Assembly (NCBI RefSeq): GCF_003610995.1
Contig: NZ_CP032543.1
Location: 992,001 to 1,056,000, forward strand
Length of the DNA: 64,000 nucleotides
Reading direction: 5' to 3'
Origin: Streptomyces griseus subsp. griseus
GTDB lineage: Bacteria > Actinomycetota > Actinomycetes > Streptomycetales > Streptomycetaceae
In this document: piece by piece, positions 38,200-46,189 of the stretch
Position numbering within the stretch: position 1 is the first letter of the stretch
Layout of the letters: each line of letters opens with the position of its first letter
Translations under genes and position numbers: made by a program
The notes under the pieces: generated by a model
The model's input: only the letters and a program-made list of their open reading frames with translations
Database searches by the model: none
Told to the model about the DNA's origin: nothing

Positions 38200-40785
38200 A
38201 TGGAACATGTGCCGCCGCCCGCCGAGGAACTGGCGCTCCTCGACCGAGAACTGGCTCAGCTGGACACCCGCCGGGCCCAGCTGCTGACCCGCCGTGCCTG
38301 GCTGGTCAGCGCGTTGCAGCCGCAGCCGCAGGCACCGAACGGACCGCGCTGGAGCGCTCCGCCCGTCGGCCACGGCTGGGCGCCGGGGCAGGCGTGGCCG
38401 GCGGCGTCCCACGCCGCGAAGCCGTCCGGGCCGCCGCGCAGCGCGCAGAACGTGCTGCTGACGCTGGGCGGTCTGCTGCTGACGGTCGCGGCCCTCGCGT
38501 TCACCCTCGTCAGCTGGGGCTCCATGGGCATCGGCGGCCGGTCGGCCGTCCTGGCGCTGGTGACTCTGGCCGCGCTCGCGGCCCCGGCGGTCCTGCTGCG
38601 CCGGAAGCTCGCGGCCACGGCGGAGGCGCTGGCTGCGCTCGCCCTGGTGCTCACACTGCTGGACGTCTACGCGGTCCACGCGGTGGCGGTGCCGGACGCC
38701 GACGGGCTCACGTTCACGGCGGTGGCCTCGGCGGTGCTCGCCGCGCTCTGGACCGCCTACGGCCTGGCGCTGGGCAAGCTGCACCTGCCGTTGCCCGCGG
38801 CCGTGTTCCTCGCCCAGTGGCCGCTGCTGCTGGGGGCCTGGGCCGCCGGTGCCCCGGTGATCGTGGTCGGCTGGGCGCTGCTGGTGACGGCCGCTCTCGA
38901 CGGGGCGATCGCCCTGTGGGCCAAGGGTCTCGGCGTACGGGTCACGGCGGGCATCGGCCTGGCGGTGATGGGGTCGGCCGCGCTGCTGACGGGGCTCGGG
39001 GAGTCGCTGACGGCCGACGGTCCGCCCGGTGCCGTGCTGCCGGGCGCCCTGCTGCTGACGGCGGCCTTGGCGGCCCTGGCCGGGGCGTGGCGTGCCCCGA
39101 GCGGCTATGCGCAGCTGGGCGGGGCGGTGGCCGGTCTGGCGGCGGTGGCGGCGGTCGGCGGCGTGGTGCGGGCGGCGGTGCCGGGCCCTTGGCACGTTCC
39201 GGTGTATCTGTTCTGCGGCCTCGCTCTGCTGTCCGTCGTACGGGCCCGGGTGCCACGGGGCGCCGGGCGCGGGGTGCTGGCGGCGGCGGGCGCGGTGGTG
39301 ACCGGCGCGCTGGTGTGGGCGCTGCCTCCGGTGGCGGCGGTGCTGCTGGGGCCGGTGCGGCTGGTCGCCGAGGTGTGGGCGGGGGCGCCGGACGGGTTCC
39401 GGGGCGCGCTGGGAGCGGCGATGGGGTGGTCGGAGACGGCCACGGCTCCGGTGGTGCTCGCGGTGGTGGCCGGTCTGCTCGGTGCGGCGTACCGGTGGTG
39501 GCCGTCGGCGGCCCGGGTCGCCGCTCCGCTGGCCACGCCGGGTGCGAAGGCGCGCGGTGCGGCGGGCGCGGGGGCGCTGGCCCTCGGCTGGGGAACGCTG
39601 CTGCTCGCGGCGGCGACGATGGGCGTGCCGTACGCGGTCGCGGTGGCCCTGGAGACGGTGCTGGTGGCGGGGCTGCTGGTGGTGGCGGTGCGGGGTGCGG
39701 GGGTCTCCGCCGGTGCCGGGACGGCCGAGGGCGATGGTTCCGGGGCGTCCGCCGGTGGGGTCCCGGACGGTGGTGGCGAGGCGTCCGCCGGTGTCACGGG
39801 AGCGGCAGGCGGTGGCCGGTCCGCCGTGGCCGTGACCGCGCTGGTGGCCGCTGCCGTCGGCGCGGTGAGCGTGGGGCTGCTGTCGCTGGCGACGGAGGCG
39901 GCGACGTACGCGGTGTCCGGGGCGCTGGTGGTGCTGTTCGCGGGGGCGGCGCTGCGGACGCGTGCGGTGGTGGAGCGGGCGGTGTTCGCGGTGGCCTCGG
40001 TGGTGTGGGGTACCGCCCTGACGGGGTGCGTGGCCGGGTCCCTGGGCCTCGACCCGCACGAGGCCGCGCCGCTGCTGCTCCTGGTGCCCGCGCTGACGGT
40101 GCTGCTGGGGGCGCGGCTGCGGCTGCGCCCGGTGGCGCTGCCGGTGGAGCTGACCGGGGCGCTGGGGGCGCTGGTGGCCGTGGGTCTCGCGGTGGGCCGG
40201 GCGCCGTTCCTGGCCTTGGTGCTCGCGCTCTGCGGGGTGCTGGCGGCGGGGGCGGCGGTGCGCCCGGAGCGGCGGCCCGTGGCGGGATACCTGGCGGCGG
40301 TCCTGTTCGTGGCGGCGACCTGGGTCCGGCTGGCGGCCTCGGACGTGTCGGCCCCGGAGGCGTACACCCTGCCGGTGACGGTGCCCGCCCTGGTGGTCGG
40401 CGTACTGCGGCGGCGCGAGGACCCCGAGGCGTCCTCCTGGACGGCGTACGGGCCCGGGCTCGCGGCGACGCTGCTGCCGAGCCTGGCCGTGGCCTGGACC
40501 GACCCCGACTGGCTGCGGCCGCTGCTGCTGGGGGTGGCGGCACTCGTGGTCACGCTGCTGGGAGCGAAGTACCGGCTCCAGGCGCTGCTGCTGCTCGGCG
40601 GTGCGGTGCTGGCCCTGGACACCCTGCACGAGCTGGCGCCGTACGTCGTCCAGGTGGCCGGCGCCCTGCCGCGCTGGCTGCCCCCGGCGCTGGCCGGACT
40701 GCTGCTGCTGGCCGTGGGAGCCACGTACGAGCAGCGGCTGCGCGACGCCCGGAAGCTGAAGGACGTGCTGGGCCGGATGCGGTGA
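38200..40785 (+). CDS. Large polytopic membrane protein (SCO7613 C-terminal domain-like)
   Basis: An 861-aa protein of unknown function. The N-terminal ~45 residues are a charged helix (LALLDRELAQLDTRRAQLLT), followed by a Pro/Ala-rich linker and then some 20 hydrophobic segments (LLTLGGLLLTVAALAFTLV at about 85-105 onward), with a Gly/Ser-rich loop near residues 505-545. The overall look matches the Streptomyces membrane family with an SCO7613-type C-terminus; no transport or enzyme motif is visible. No Shine-Dalgarno precedes ATG 38200, so it may be leaderless or begin at the GTG nine bases on. It lies between two identical tRNA-Val genes. Confidence 0.75.
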   Translation: MEHVPPPAEELALLDRELAQLDTRRAQLLTRRAWLVSALQPQPQAPNGPRWSAPPVGHGWAPGQAWPAASHAAKPSGPPRSAQNVLLTLGGLLLTVAALAFTLVSWGSMGIGGRSAVLALVTLAALAAPAVLLRRKLAATAEALAALALVLTLLDVYAVHAVAVPDADGLTFTAVASAVLAALWTAYGLALGKLHLPLPAAVFLAQWPLLLGAWAAGAPVIVVGWALLVTAALDGAIALWAKGLGVRVTAGIGLAVMGSAALLTGLGESLTADGPPGAVLPGALLLTAALAALAGAWRAPSGYAQLGGAVAGLAAVAAVGGVVRAAVPGPWHVPVYLFCGLALLSVVRARVPRGAGRGVLAAAGAVVTGALVWALPPVAAVLLGPVRLVAEVWAGAPDGFRGALGAAMGWSETATAPVVLAVVAGLLGAAYRWWPSAARVAAPLATPGAKARGAAGAGALALGWGTLLLAAATMGVPYAVAVALETVLVAGLLVVAVRGAGVSAGAGTAEGDGSGASAGGVPDGGGEASAGVTGAAGGGRSAVAVTALVAAAVGAVSVGLLSLATEAATYAVSGALVVLFAGAALRTRAVVERAVFAVASVVWGTALTGCVAGSLGLDPHEAAPLLLLVPALTVLLGARLRLRPVALPVELTGALGALVAVGLAVGRAPFLALVLALCGVLAAGAAVRPERRPVAGYLAAVLFVAATWVRLAASDVSAPEAYTLPVTVPALVVGVLRRREDPEASSWTAYGPGLAATLLPSLAVAWTDPDWLRPLLLGVAALVVTLLGAKYRLQALLLLGGAVLALDTLHELAPYVVQVAGALPRWLPPALAGLLLLAVGATYEQRLRDARKLKDVLGRMR

Positions 40786-40791
40786 GCGGTG

Positions 40792-40827
40792 CCCGGCTCC
40801 GGACCCCCGCGGGGGTCCGGAGCCGGG
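40792..40827 (+). terminator. Palindromic hairpin after the large membrane-protein gene
   Basis: A perfect 36-nt palindrome: CCCGGCTCCGGACCCCCG is followed by its exact complement. It starts 7 nt after the stop of the plus-strand gene. Confidence 0.75.
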
Positions 40828-40832
40828 GAACG

Positions 40833-40870
40833 CAGAGGCCCCCGAGACTCGGAAGTCTCGGGGGCCTCTG
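40833..40870. terminator. Hairpin between membrane-protein gene and second tRNA-Val
   Basis: CAGAGGCCCCCGAGACT pairs perfectly (17 bp) with its complement around a 4-nt loop. It lies 7 nt beyond the 3' end of the minus-strand tRNA-Val, mirroring the arrangement at the first copy. Confidence 0.8.
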
Positions 40871-40876
40871 TCCGGG

Positions 40877-40948
40877 TGGGCGATACTGGGTTCGAACCAG
40901 TGACCTCTTCGGTGTGAACGAAGCGCTCTCCCACTGAGCTAATCGCCC
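40877..40948 (-). tRNA. tRNA-Val (CAC), second copy
   Basis: Sequence identical to the tRNA at 37959-38030, with anticodon CAC in the loop TTCACAC, acceptor GGGCGAT/ATCGCCC and discriminator A; CCA is not encoded. It is transcribed on the minus strand and followed by its own hairpin. Confidence 0.95.
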
Positions 40949-41003
40949 GGGCGCACCGCAAACATTACCCCATGTCAGCGCTGCTTCCGGACCGTCCCCG
41001 GCG

Positions 41004-41459
41004 CTACTCGTCGACCGTCCACGGCAGGGCGAGGCCGAACTTCCAGACGTAGATCCCGACCAGCACCGCCATGATCACCAGCCCCAACGTGGTGAGGATG
41101 ATGTTGCGCCGCCGGACCTCGGGGTCCAGCGCCCGCTGGGCGGCCTCGGTGACCTTGCGCTTCGTCCAGCGCAGCACCAGCTGGGCCCAGACGAACTCGG
41201 TCGCCCAGATCGCCATGCCGCCGAAGATCACCAGCCAGCCGGGCCCCGGCAGCACCAGCATCAGCACCCCGGCCACCACGACACCGAGGCCGACGACGAA
41301 GACGCCGACCTGCCAGCTCAGGTGGAGCGGTCTCGACGCCTTGATGAAGGCCGGCGCCCGCGATCCCAGCTCACGCTCCACCTTGGTGGTGCCCCCCGCG
41401 GCGGACTCCGGGGCCGCCTTCCCGGCGACCTCGATCCGCTCGTCACTCTCCGCGTTCAT
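41004..41459 (-). CDS. TIGR02611-type membrane protein
   Basis: A 151-aa membrane protein. A polar N-terminus is followed by FIKASRPLHLSWQVGVFVVG, two hydrophobic helices with the Gly/Pro-rich LVLPGPGWLVIFGGMAIWAT between them (about residues 68-87), a basic loop (VLRWTKRKVTEAAQRALD) and a final helix (IILTTLGLVIMAVLVGIYVW). This is the conserved TIGR02611 family whose function is unknown; it commonly lies next to ssgB, as here, divergently. The ATG at 41459 is where homology starts. Confidence 0.85.
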   Translation of the reverse strand: MNAESDERIEVAGKAAPESAAGGTTKVERELGSRAPAFIKASRPLHLSWQVGVFVVGLGVVVAGVLMLVLPGPGWLVIFGGMAIWATEFVWAQLVLRWTKRKVTEAAQRALDPEVRRRNIILTTLGLVIMAVLVGIYVWKFGLALPWTVDE

Positions 41460-41649
41460 GGAGCTCAACCTACCCGACCCACCGTCGTCACTTGAATGGG
41501 CGCATGACTCAAAGTTACACACCGCCGGGCGAGGGACCCGAAGCATCACAAATGGGTCAGAGGGGTTTACAACGCCACCGTAGGTGGCATGTCGATTTCG
41601 CCGACGTGCGAATCCCCGAGCGCACACTGAGCGAAAGGCCCTGGCGCTT

Positions 41650-42063
41650 ATGAACACCACGGTCAGCTGCGAGCTGCACCTGCGCCTCGTTGTGTCGAGC
41701 GAGTCCTCACTGCCTGTACCCGCGGGCCTGCGGTATGACACGGCCGATCCCTATGCCGTGCACGCCACCTTCCACACCGGAGCGGAGGAGACGGTCGAAT
41801 GGGTTTTCGCCCGTGACCTCCTTGCCGAGGGGCTGCACCGGCCCACCGGCACCGGAGACGTCCGCGTCTGGCCATCCCGTAGTCACGGTCAAGGCGTCGT
41901 CTGCATCGCACTGAGCTCCCCAGAGGGCGAAGCCCTGCTCGAAGCTCCGGCGAGAGCCCTGGAGTCGTTCCTGAAGAGGACCGACGCCGCGGTTCCGCCC
42001 GGCACCGAGCATCGTCACTTCGATCTCGACACGGAGCTCTCCCACATCCTGGCCGAGAGCTGA
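41650..42063 (+). CDS. ssgB: Sporulation and cell division protein SsgB
   Basis: A 137-aa SsgA-like protein. In Streptomyces SsgB marks future septum sites in aerial hyphae and recruits and stimulates FtsZ. The sequence is the near-invariant form (NTTVSCELHLRLVVSSESSL, YDTADPYAVHATFHTGAEE, VEWVFARDLLAEGLHRPTG), which strongly supports a Streptomyces source. ATG 41650 gives the family length; the Shine-Dalgarno AAAGG is about 10 nt away. Upstream, GGGTTTAC near 41565 with GGTGGCAT about 17 nt on could be a stress-sigma-type promoter (ssgB is known to be under sigmaH), but this is tentative. A perfect hairpin follows. Confidence 0.97.
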   Translation: MNTTVSCELHLRLVVSSESSLPVPAGLRYDTADPYAVHATFHTGAEETVEWVFARDLLAEGLHRPTGTGDVRVWPSRSHGQGVVCIALSSPEGEALLEAPARALESFLKRTDAAVPPGTEHRHFDLDTELSHILAES

Positions 42064-42136
42064 GCCAGGCCGACAGCTGCCCGGCGCCGTCCGACTCGGG
42101 GAGACGGCGTCGCGCGGACAACCACATAAGGCAGAC

Positions 42137-42180
42137 ACCGGCGCCGTCGCCGCGGAAACCACCGCGGCGACGGCGCCGGT
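42137..42180 (+). terminator. ssgB terminator hairpin
   Basis: ACCGGCGCCGTCGCCGCGG pairs perfectly (19 bp) with its complement around the 6-nt loop AAACCA, 74 nt after the ssgB stop. Confidence 0.85.
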
Positions 42181-42331
42181 GCGTGCGCCACGGCCCCGGG
42201 AGCGCGCCGGTGACCAGAACGGGCCCCCGCTCCCCCACGGGCCCGCACCGGACCGGGAAGCGGCGGGGCGAGCCAGTAGAGTCAGCCGCCACCGGCAGGC
42301 GCCCGCCCGCCGGAAGGCCAGGGAGCGAAGC

Positions 42332-42928
42332 GTGCTGATCCCTCACGACACCCGGATCGCCCTCGACACGGTGGTCGATCTGGTGAACACCGCACCGGAG
42401 AGCGAGCCGCCCGAGGACGGCCCGACGGACGGACTCGTGGACGGTCACGAGGACGGGCTCGCCGATCTGGCGGCGCTGTACGCGTTCGCCGAGCGGCACC
42501 ACATCAGCGGCGTGGGCACCCTCGGGGAGAAGGACCTGGGTGCCGTACGGGACGTCCGGAGCCACTTCGCCGAGGTCTTCGCGGCGCCCGACGCACGTAG
42601 CGCGGCCGACCTCGTCAACCGGCTCGTCGCCGCGGCGGGGACCACACCCCAGCTCACCGACCACGACGGCTACGACTGGCACGTGCACTACTTCGCCCCG
42701 GACGCCTCGCTCTCCGACCACCTCGCGGCCGACTGCGGTATGGCCCTGGCCTTCATCATCGTGGCCGGCGAGCAGGAACGGCTGCGGCGCTGCGAGGCGC
42801 CCGACTGCGGGCGCGCCTTCGTCGACCTCTCGCGCAACCGCTCCCGCCGCTACTGCTCCAGCCGCACCTGCGGCAACCGGCTCCACGTCGCCGCCTACCG
42901 GGCCCGGCGCCGGGAGGCCGGGTCATAA
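42332..42928 (+). CDS. CGNR zinc-finger protein (ABATE domain)
   Basis: A 198-aa protein. The N-terminal ABATE-type domain (HDTRIALDTVVDLVNTAPES, then ALYAFAERHHISGVG) is followed by a C-terminal CGNR zinc finger with cysteines in RRCEAPDCGRAFVDLSRNRS and YCSSRTCGNRLHVAAYR. CGNR proteins are presumed DNA-binding regulators, often acting on metabolic genes; the target here is unknown. GTG 42332 has GGGAG about 6 nt upstream. Its 3' end overlaps a convergent short ORF by 6 nt. Confidence 0.88.
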   Translation: MLIPHDTRIALDTVVDLVNTAPESEPPEDGPTDGLVDGHEDGLADLAALYAFAERHHISGVGTLGEKDLGAVRDVRSHFAEVFAAPDARSAADLVNRLVAAAGTTPQLTDHDGYDWHVHYFAPDASLSDHLAADCGMALAFIIVAGEQERLRRCEAPDCGRAFVDLSRNRSRRYCSSRTCGNRLHVAAYRARRREAGS

Positions 42929-43078
42929 CAGGAACAGGTCATGCAGCGCCGCCATCAGCAGCAGGCTCCCGATGACCGTCAGAAAGATCATCAGGGGTGG
43001 CTGGGAGAGCGCGAAGAGGCAGCCACGGGGCTCTTCGGCAGGGGGTGCGGGGGCTTCGCCCCGGGATGTGTCCACCAT
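42923..43078 (-). CDS. 51-aa single-span membrane protein
   Basis: An ORF from ATG 43078 to TGA 42923. A Pro/Ala/Glu-rich N-terminus (residues 2-28) is followed by a strong hydrophobic helix, MIFLTVIGSLLLMAALHDLF (about 30-49), ending in two leucines. CGGAG lies directly before the ATG, closer than usual; the second codon GTG could be the true start. It overlaps the CGNR gene tail-to-tail by 6 nt. The layout of polar head and C-terminal anchor suggests a real tail-anchored small protein; function unknown. Confidence 0.6.
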   Translation of the reverse strand: MVDTSRGEAPAPPAEEPRGCLFALSQPPLMIFLTVIGSLLLMAALHDLFLL

Positions 43079-43278
43079 CTCCGGGCGATCATGACTCACC
43101 GGGGACCCGGTTGGCGATCAACCTTCCCCATTGGAGCGGGAGTTCACCGTCACGTGGTCCCCGGAATTCGCTCCGGCGTCCGAGACGCCGTCAGGCATTC
43201 GGACCCGACCCGCCGAAACCGCGCGTGTGGCGGCTGCCGCGACGCTCGGACAGCGGGCCCCTCAGGTGCCGCGCGTGG

Positions 43279-43746
43279 TCAGATGCCGTGCTTCTTCAGG
43301 ATCGCCTCGATGTCGCTGAAGTCGTCGCCGGGCGCGGTGGCCTCCTGCCTCTTCTTCGGCTTCGGTGCCGCCGCCGCTGTCGCCGGCCGGGCCTGGCCGC
43401 CGGCGCCGAGCGAGGGCGCGGAGGCGCCCGGGGCAACGGCCTCGTTGCGCTCGGCGGCCCGGGCGGCCTTGCGCTCCGCACGGGTCGTGCCGCTGCGGCG
43501 CTCCACGGCCCGGGTGGTCATGAAGAGCAGCCAGGCGAGGCCGAGCACACCGAAGCCGATCCAGACGCTCGGCTTGAACGCGATGCCCGAGACCCACTGG
43601 ACGACCCCGGTCAGGACGAGCCCGACCGGCACGAGGGAGTAGGCGGCGATCCTGGTCGCGGTGAGGAACCGCTTGCGGTAGGCGGTGACCGCGGCGATGC
43701 CCAGGCCCGCCGCCGACGCCGCGGAACAGATGGTCTCGGCAAGCAT
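43279..43746 (-). CDS. Small membrane protein, conserved hypothetical
   Basis: A 155-aa protein of unknown function. Two or three hydrophobic helices (AETICSAASAAGLGIAAVTA; IAAYSLVPVGLVLTGVVQWV; VWIGFGVLGLAWLLFMTT) are followed by a basic stretch and an Ala/Lys-rich linker ending in GDDFSDIEAILKKHGI, a short amphipathic motif that may bind a partner. The ATG at 43746 is the first internal Met before homology. It is divergent from the DsbA-like gene by about 180 bp. Confidence 0.75.
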   Translation of the reverse strand: MLAETICSAASAAGLGIAAVTAYRKRFLTATRIAAYSLVPVGLVLTGVVQWVSGIAFKPSVWIGFGVLGLAWLLFMTTRAVERRSGTTRAERKAARAAERNEAVAPGASAPSLGAGGQARPATAAAAPKPKKRQEATAPGDDFSDIEAILKKHGI

Positions 43747-43926
43747 CGGGGCCTCCAGGCGCACGGGGAAACGTCCCCTCCATCCTGCACCGACGACCGG
43801 CATCGGGGCCACGGCGCCGGTCCACTTCAGGGACATTTCAGGGCCGGGCTCCTCCCCAGGTGCCGTGGACACCGTGGTCACGGGTGCGGATTGGGAGCTG
43901 CCCGGCCGGCCTGAAAGACTGGTTCC

Positions 43927-44442
43927 ATGAGCGATTCCACCCCTGCGGCACCGGTCGTCCTCGACCTCTGGTGCGATCTCGAATGCCCCGACTGCCACCG
44001 GGCCCTCAGCGATGTGCGTGCCGTGCGCGCCCGGTACGGCGACCGGGTCGAGATCCGGCTGCGGCACTTCCCGCTGGAGAAGCACAAGCACGCCTACGCC
44101 GCGGCCCAGGCCGCCGAGGAGGCCGCCGCCCAGGGGCAGGACTGGCCCTACACCGAGGCGCTCCTGTCCAGGACCGAGCAGCTCGCGAAGGGCGGGGAGC
44201 CGGTGCTCCTCGATGTGGCCCGTGAACTGGGCCTGGACGCTGAGGAGTTCGACACCGCGCTCATCGACGGCCGCCATCTGCTGATCGTCGACGCGGACCA
44301 GGCCGAGGGCAAGGCGATCGGGGTCACCGGCACGCCCACCTATGTGATCGGCGACGAGCGGCTGGACGGCGGCAAGAGCCAGGAAGGGCTGCGCGAGCGG
44401 ATCGAGGAGATCATCGACCGGCTGCTCGCCGCGCAGGGCTGA
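43927..44442 (+). CDS. DsbA-family thiol oxidoreductase
   Basis: A 171-aa thioredoxin-fold protein of the DsbA/FrnE type. The active-site CxxC is CPDC in LWCDLECPDCHRALSDVRA (about residues 20-23), the helical insertion follows, and the cis-proline loop is in GVTGTPTYVIGDERL. No signal peptide is visible, so it is cytosolic. Partner and substrate are unknown. Confidence 0.88.
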   Translation: MSDSTPAAPVVLDLWCDLECPDCHRALSDVRAVRARYGDRVEIRLRHFPLEKHKHAYAAAQAAEEAAAQGQDWPYTEALLSRTEQLAKGGEPVLLDVARELGLDAEEFDTALIDGRHLLIVDADQAEGKAIGVTGTPTYVIGDERLDGGKSQEGLRERIEEIIDRLLAAQG

Positions 44443-44466
44443 CGCCCCGGCTCCCTGGCGTAGCGC

Positions 44467-45303
44467 CTACAGCGCCTTGGCCAGGTTGTACCGGGTCGTC
44501 GCATAGCCGAGGGACTCGTACAGCCGCAGCGCCGGGGTGTTCGAGGCGAAGACGTGCAGGCCGAGCCGGTCGTGGCCCCAGGAGCGGGTCTCGTCCTCGG
44601 CGAGGAGCATCAGGGCCCGCCCGAAGCCGCGGCCCCGGTGCTCCTCACGCACCTCGACGTCGAAGACGAACCCGGCGGTCGTGCCCGGCTCCAGCTCCCT
44701 CAGCGCCAGCCAGACATGGCCGACCACCGCGCCGCCGTGGACCAGCACCCGGAACCGCACGCCCTCGGTGGCCAGACCGTCGGGAAGGTTGCCCGCGTGG
44801 TCGGCCTCGGACTTGAGCCGTGCGTGCTCGGGCGGTACGCCCCTCTCCACCCACTCCTGCGCGTACGCCCGCACCGCGTCGCGCAGCCACTCCGCGTACT
44901 CCCGCTCGCTCATCGGGCGTGCGGTGAGACCCTCGGGGAGGGGCGCGGTCTCCGGGCCGAGGGTCTTGACCATGTTGCGGCTGCGTTCGGTGTAGCCGAG
45001 GGCGGCCGCGAGGCGCCGGGCGGGCTCGCTCTCCGCCGGTACCTCGGTCCGCACATGCGTGCAGCCCCACCCCCGCAGCACCTCCTCGGCGGCGAGCGCG
45101 GCGATGGTGCCCCGGCCGCGCCTGCGCCGCTCCTCGTCGACGCTCAGGGAGCGCACCACCCCGGCCGAGGCGCCGAACGCGTCGTCGGTGCTGATCGACA
45201 CGGCGCCGACGGGGCGGCCGTTGTCGCACACGTCGTAGCTGCGCGCCCGCGCGCCGTCGGCGCCTTGCTGAAGCGGCCCGGACGGCCGGAGTGTCGTGGT
45301 CAT
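44467..45303 (-). CDS. Tandem GNAT-family N-acetyltransferase
   Basis: A 278-aa protein with two GNAT folds. The first (residues about 1-110) has acetyl-CoA loop residues in VDEERRRRGRGTIAAL. The second (about 150-278) has the clearer motif A, EVREEHRGRGFGRALMLLAE, and motif B, LHVFASNTPALRLYESLGYA. The arrangement resembles mycothiol synthase-like double GNATs, but the acceptor is unknown. The ATG at 45303 is the first Met at the conserved start. Confidence 0.85.
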   Translation of the reverse strand: MTTTLRPSGPLQQGADGARARSYDVCDNGRPVGAVSISTDDAFGASAGVVRSLSVDEERRRRGRGTIAALAAEEVLRGWGCTHVRTEVPAESEPARRLAAALGYTERSRNMVKTLGPETAPLPEGLTARPMSEREYAEWLRDAVRAYAQEWVERGVPPEHARLKSEADHAGNLPDGLATEGVRFRVLVHGGAVVGHVWLALRELEPGTTAGFVFDVEVREEHRGRGFGRALMLLAEDETRSWGHDRLGLHVFASNTPALRLYESLGYATTRYNLAKAL

Positions 45304-45367
45304 CAAAGGGTTTGTATCCCCTGGACGGTCCCACGTCACGCGCTTTTCCGGCCCCATGGGAAAGCGT

Positions 45368-46189
45368 TTACGGGTCCAGGTCGTTCCCGGCCCGCTCGTC
45401 GAAGATCCGCATGGCCTTGGCCGTCACCGGCCCGGGCTCGGGCGCCAGCTCCCGGTCGTCCACCCGGTGCACGGCCTGGATGTCGCGGAGCGTGGAGGTC
45501 AGGAAGACCTCGTCGGCCTCGGCGAGCACCTCCATCGGCAGGTCGCTCTCCTCGGCCCCGGTCCACTCCACGGCCAGCGCGCGGGTGATTCCGGCGAGGC
45601 ACCCGGAGGCGACCGGCGGGGTGTGGATGCGGCCGTCCACCACGACGAACACGTTGGACCCGGTCCCTTCGCAGAGCCGGCCGGCCGTGTTCGGGAAGAG
45701 CGCCTCGGAGGCGCCTCGCTCGCGGGCCCGGGCGAGGGCGACGACGTTCTCGGCGTACGAGGTGGTCTTGAGGCCGGTGAGGGCGCCGCGCTCGTTGCGG
45801 GTCCAGGGGACCGTGATCACCGCGGTGGTGTCCGGGCGGCGGCTCACCCCGTCCAGCGCGACGATCAGGCTGGGCCCGGCGTCGCCCCGGTCCGAGCCGA
45901 GCGGGGAGAGGCCGCCGGTGTACGTGATCCGCAGCCGCCCCAGCGGTACGGGGTTGGCGTCGACGACCGCCGTCGCGGCGCGCCGGACCTCGTCCAGGTC
46001 CGGGTCGGGCAGGCCGAGGCCGCGTGCGGACCGGGTGAGGCGGTCGATGTGGCGGGTGAGGGCGAAGGGCCTGCCCTCGCTGGTGCGGACCGTCTCGAAG
46101 ATGCCGTCGCCCACGGTCAGCCCGTGGTCCAGCACTGACAGCCGGGCATCATCGGCGTCCCGCAGCCCGCCGTTGACCCAAATCCTCAT
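45368..46189 (-). CDS. pabC: Aminodeoxychorismate lyase (class IV aminotransferase)
   Basis: A 273-aa PLP enzyme of fold type IV, which releases 4-aminobenzoate and pyruvate from aminodeoxychorismate for folate. It starts MRIWVNGGLRDADDARLSVL with the family DHGLTVGDGIFETVR, has the PLP-lysine region GLKTTSYAENVVALARARE, and the ASEALF / EGTGSNVFVVVDGRI signature. The assignment over branched-chain or D-amino acid aminotransferases rests on its coupling (ATGA overlap) to pabB. Confidence 0.88.
   Translation of the reverse strand: MRIWVNGGLRDADDARLSVLDHGLTVGDGIFETVRTSEGRPFALTRHIDRLTRSARGLGLPDPDLDEVRRAATAVVDANPVPLGRLRITYTGGLSPLGSDRGDAGPSLIVALDGVSRRPDTTAVITVPWTRNERGALTGLKTTSYAENVVALARARERGASEALFPNTAGRLCEGTGSNVFVVVDGRIHTPPVASGCLAGITRALAVEWTGAEESDLPMEVLAEADEVFLTSTLRDIQAVHRVDDRELAPEPGPVTAKAMRIFDERAGNDLDP

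Noticed and set aside
37435..40629. A 1064-codon minus-strand frame across the large membrane-protein gene and a tRNA
   Set aside because: Gln/His/Arg/Pro-rich shadow composition, and it reads through a tRNA gene. The plus-strand frame has clear membrane helices.
37959..40948. An integrated element between the two tRNA-Val genes
   Set aside because: No integrase, excisionase or plasmid genes, normal composition, and each tRNA has its own terminator.
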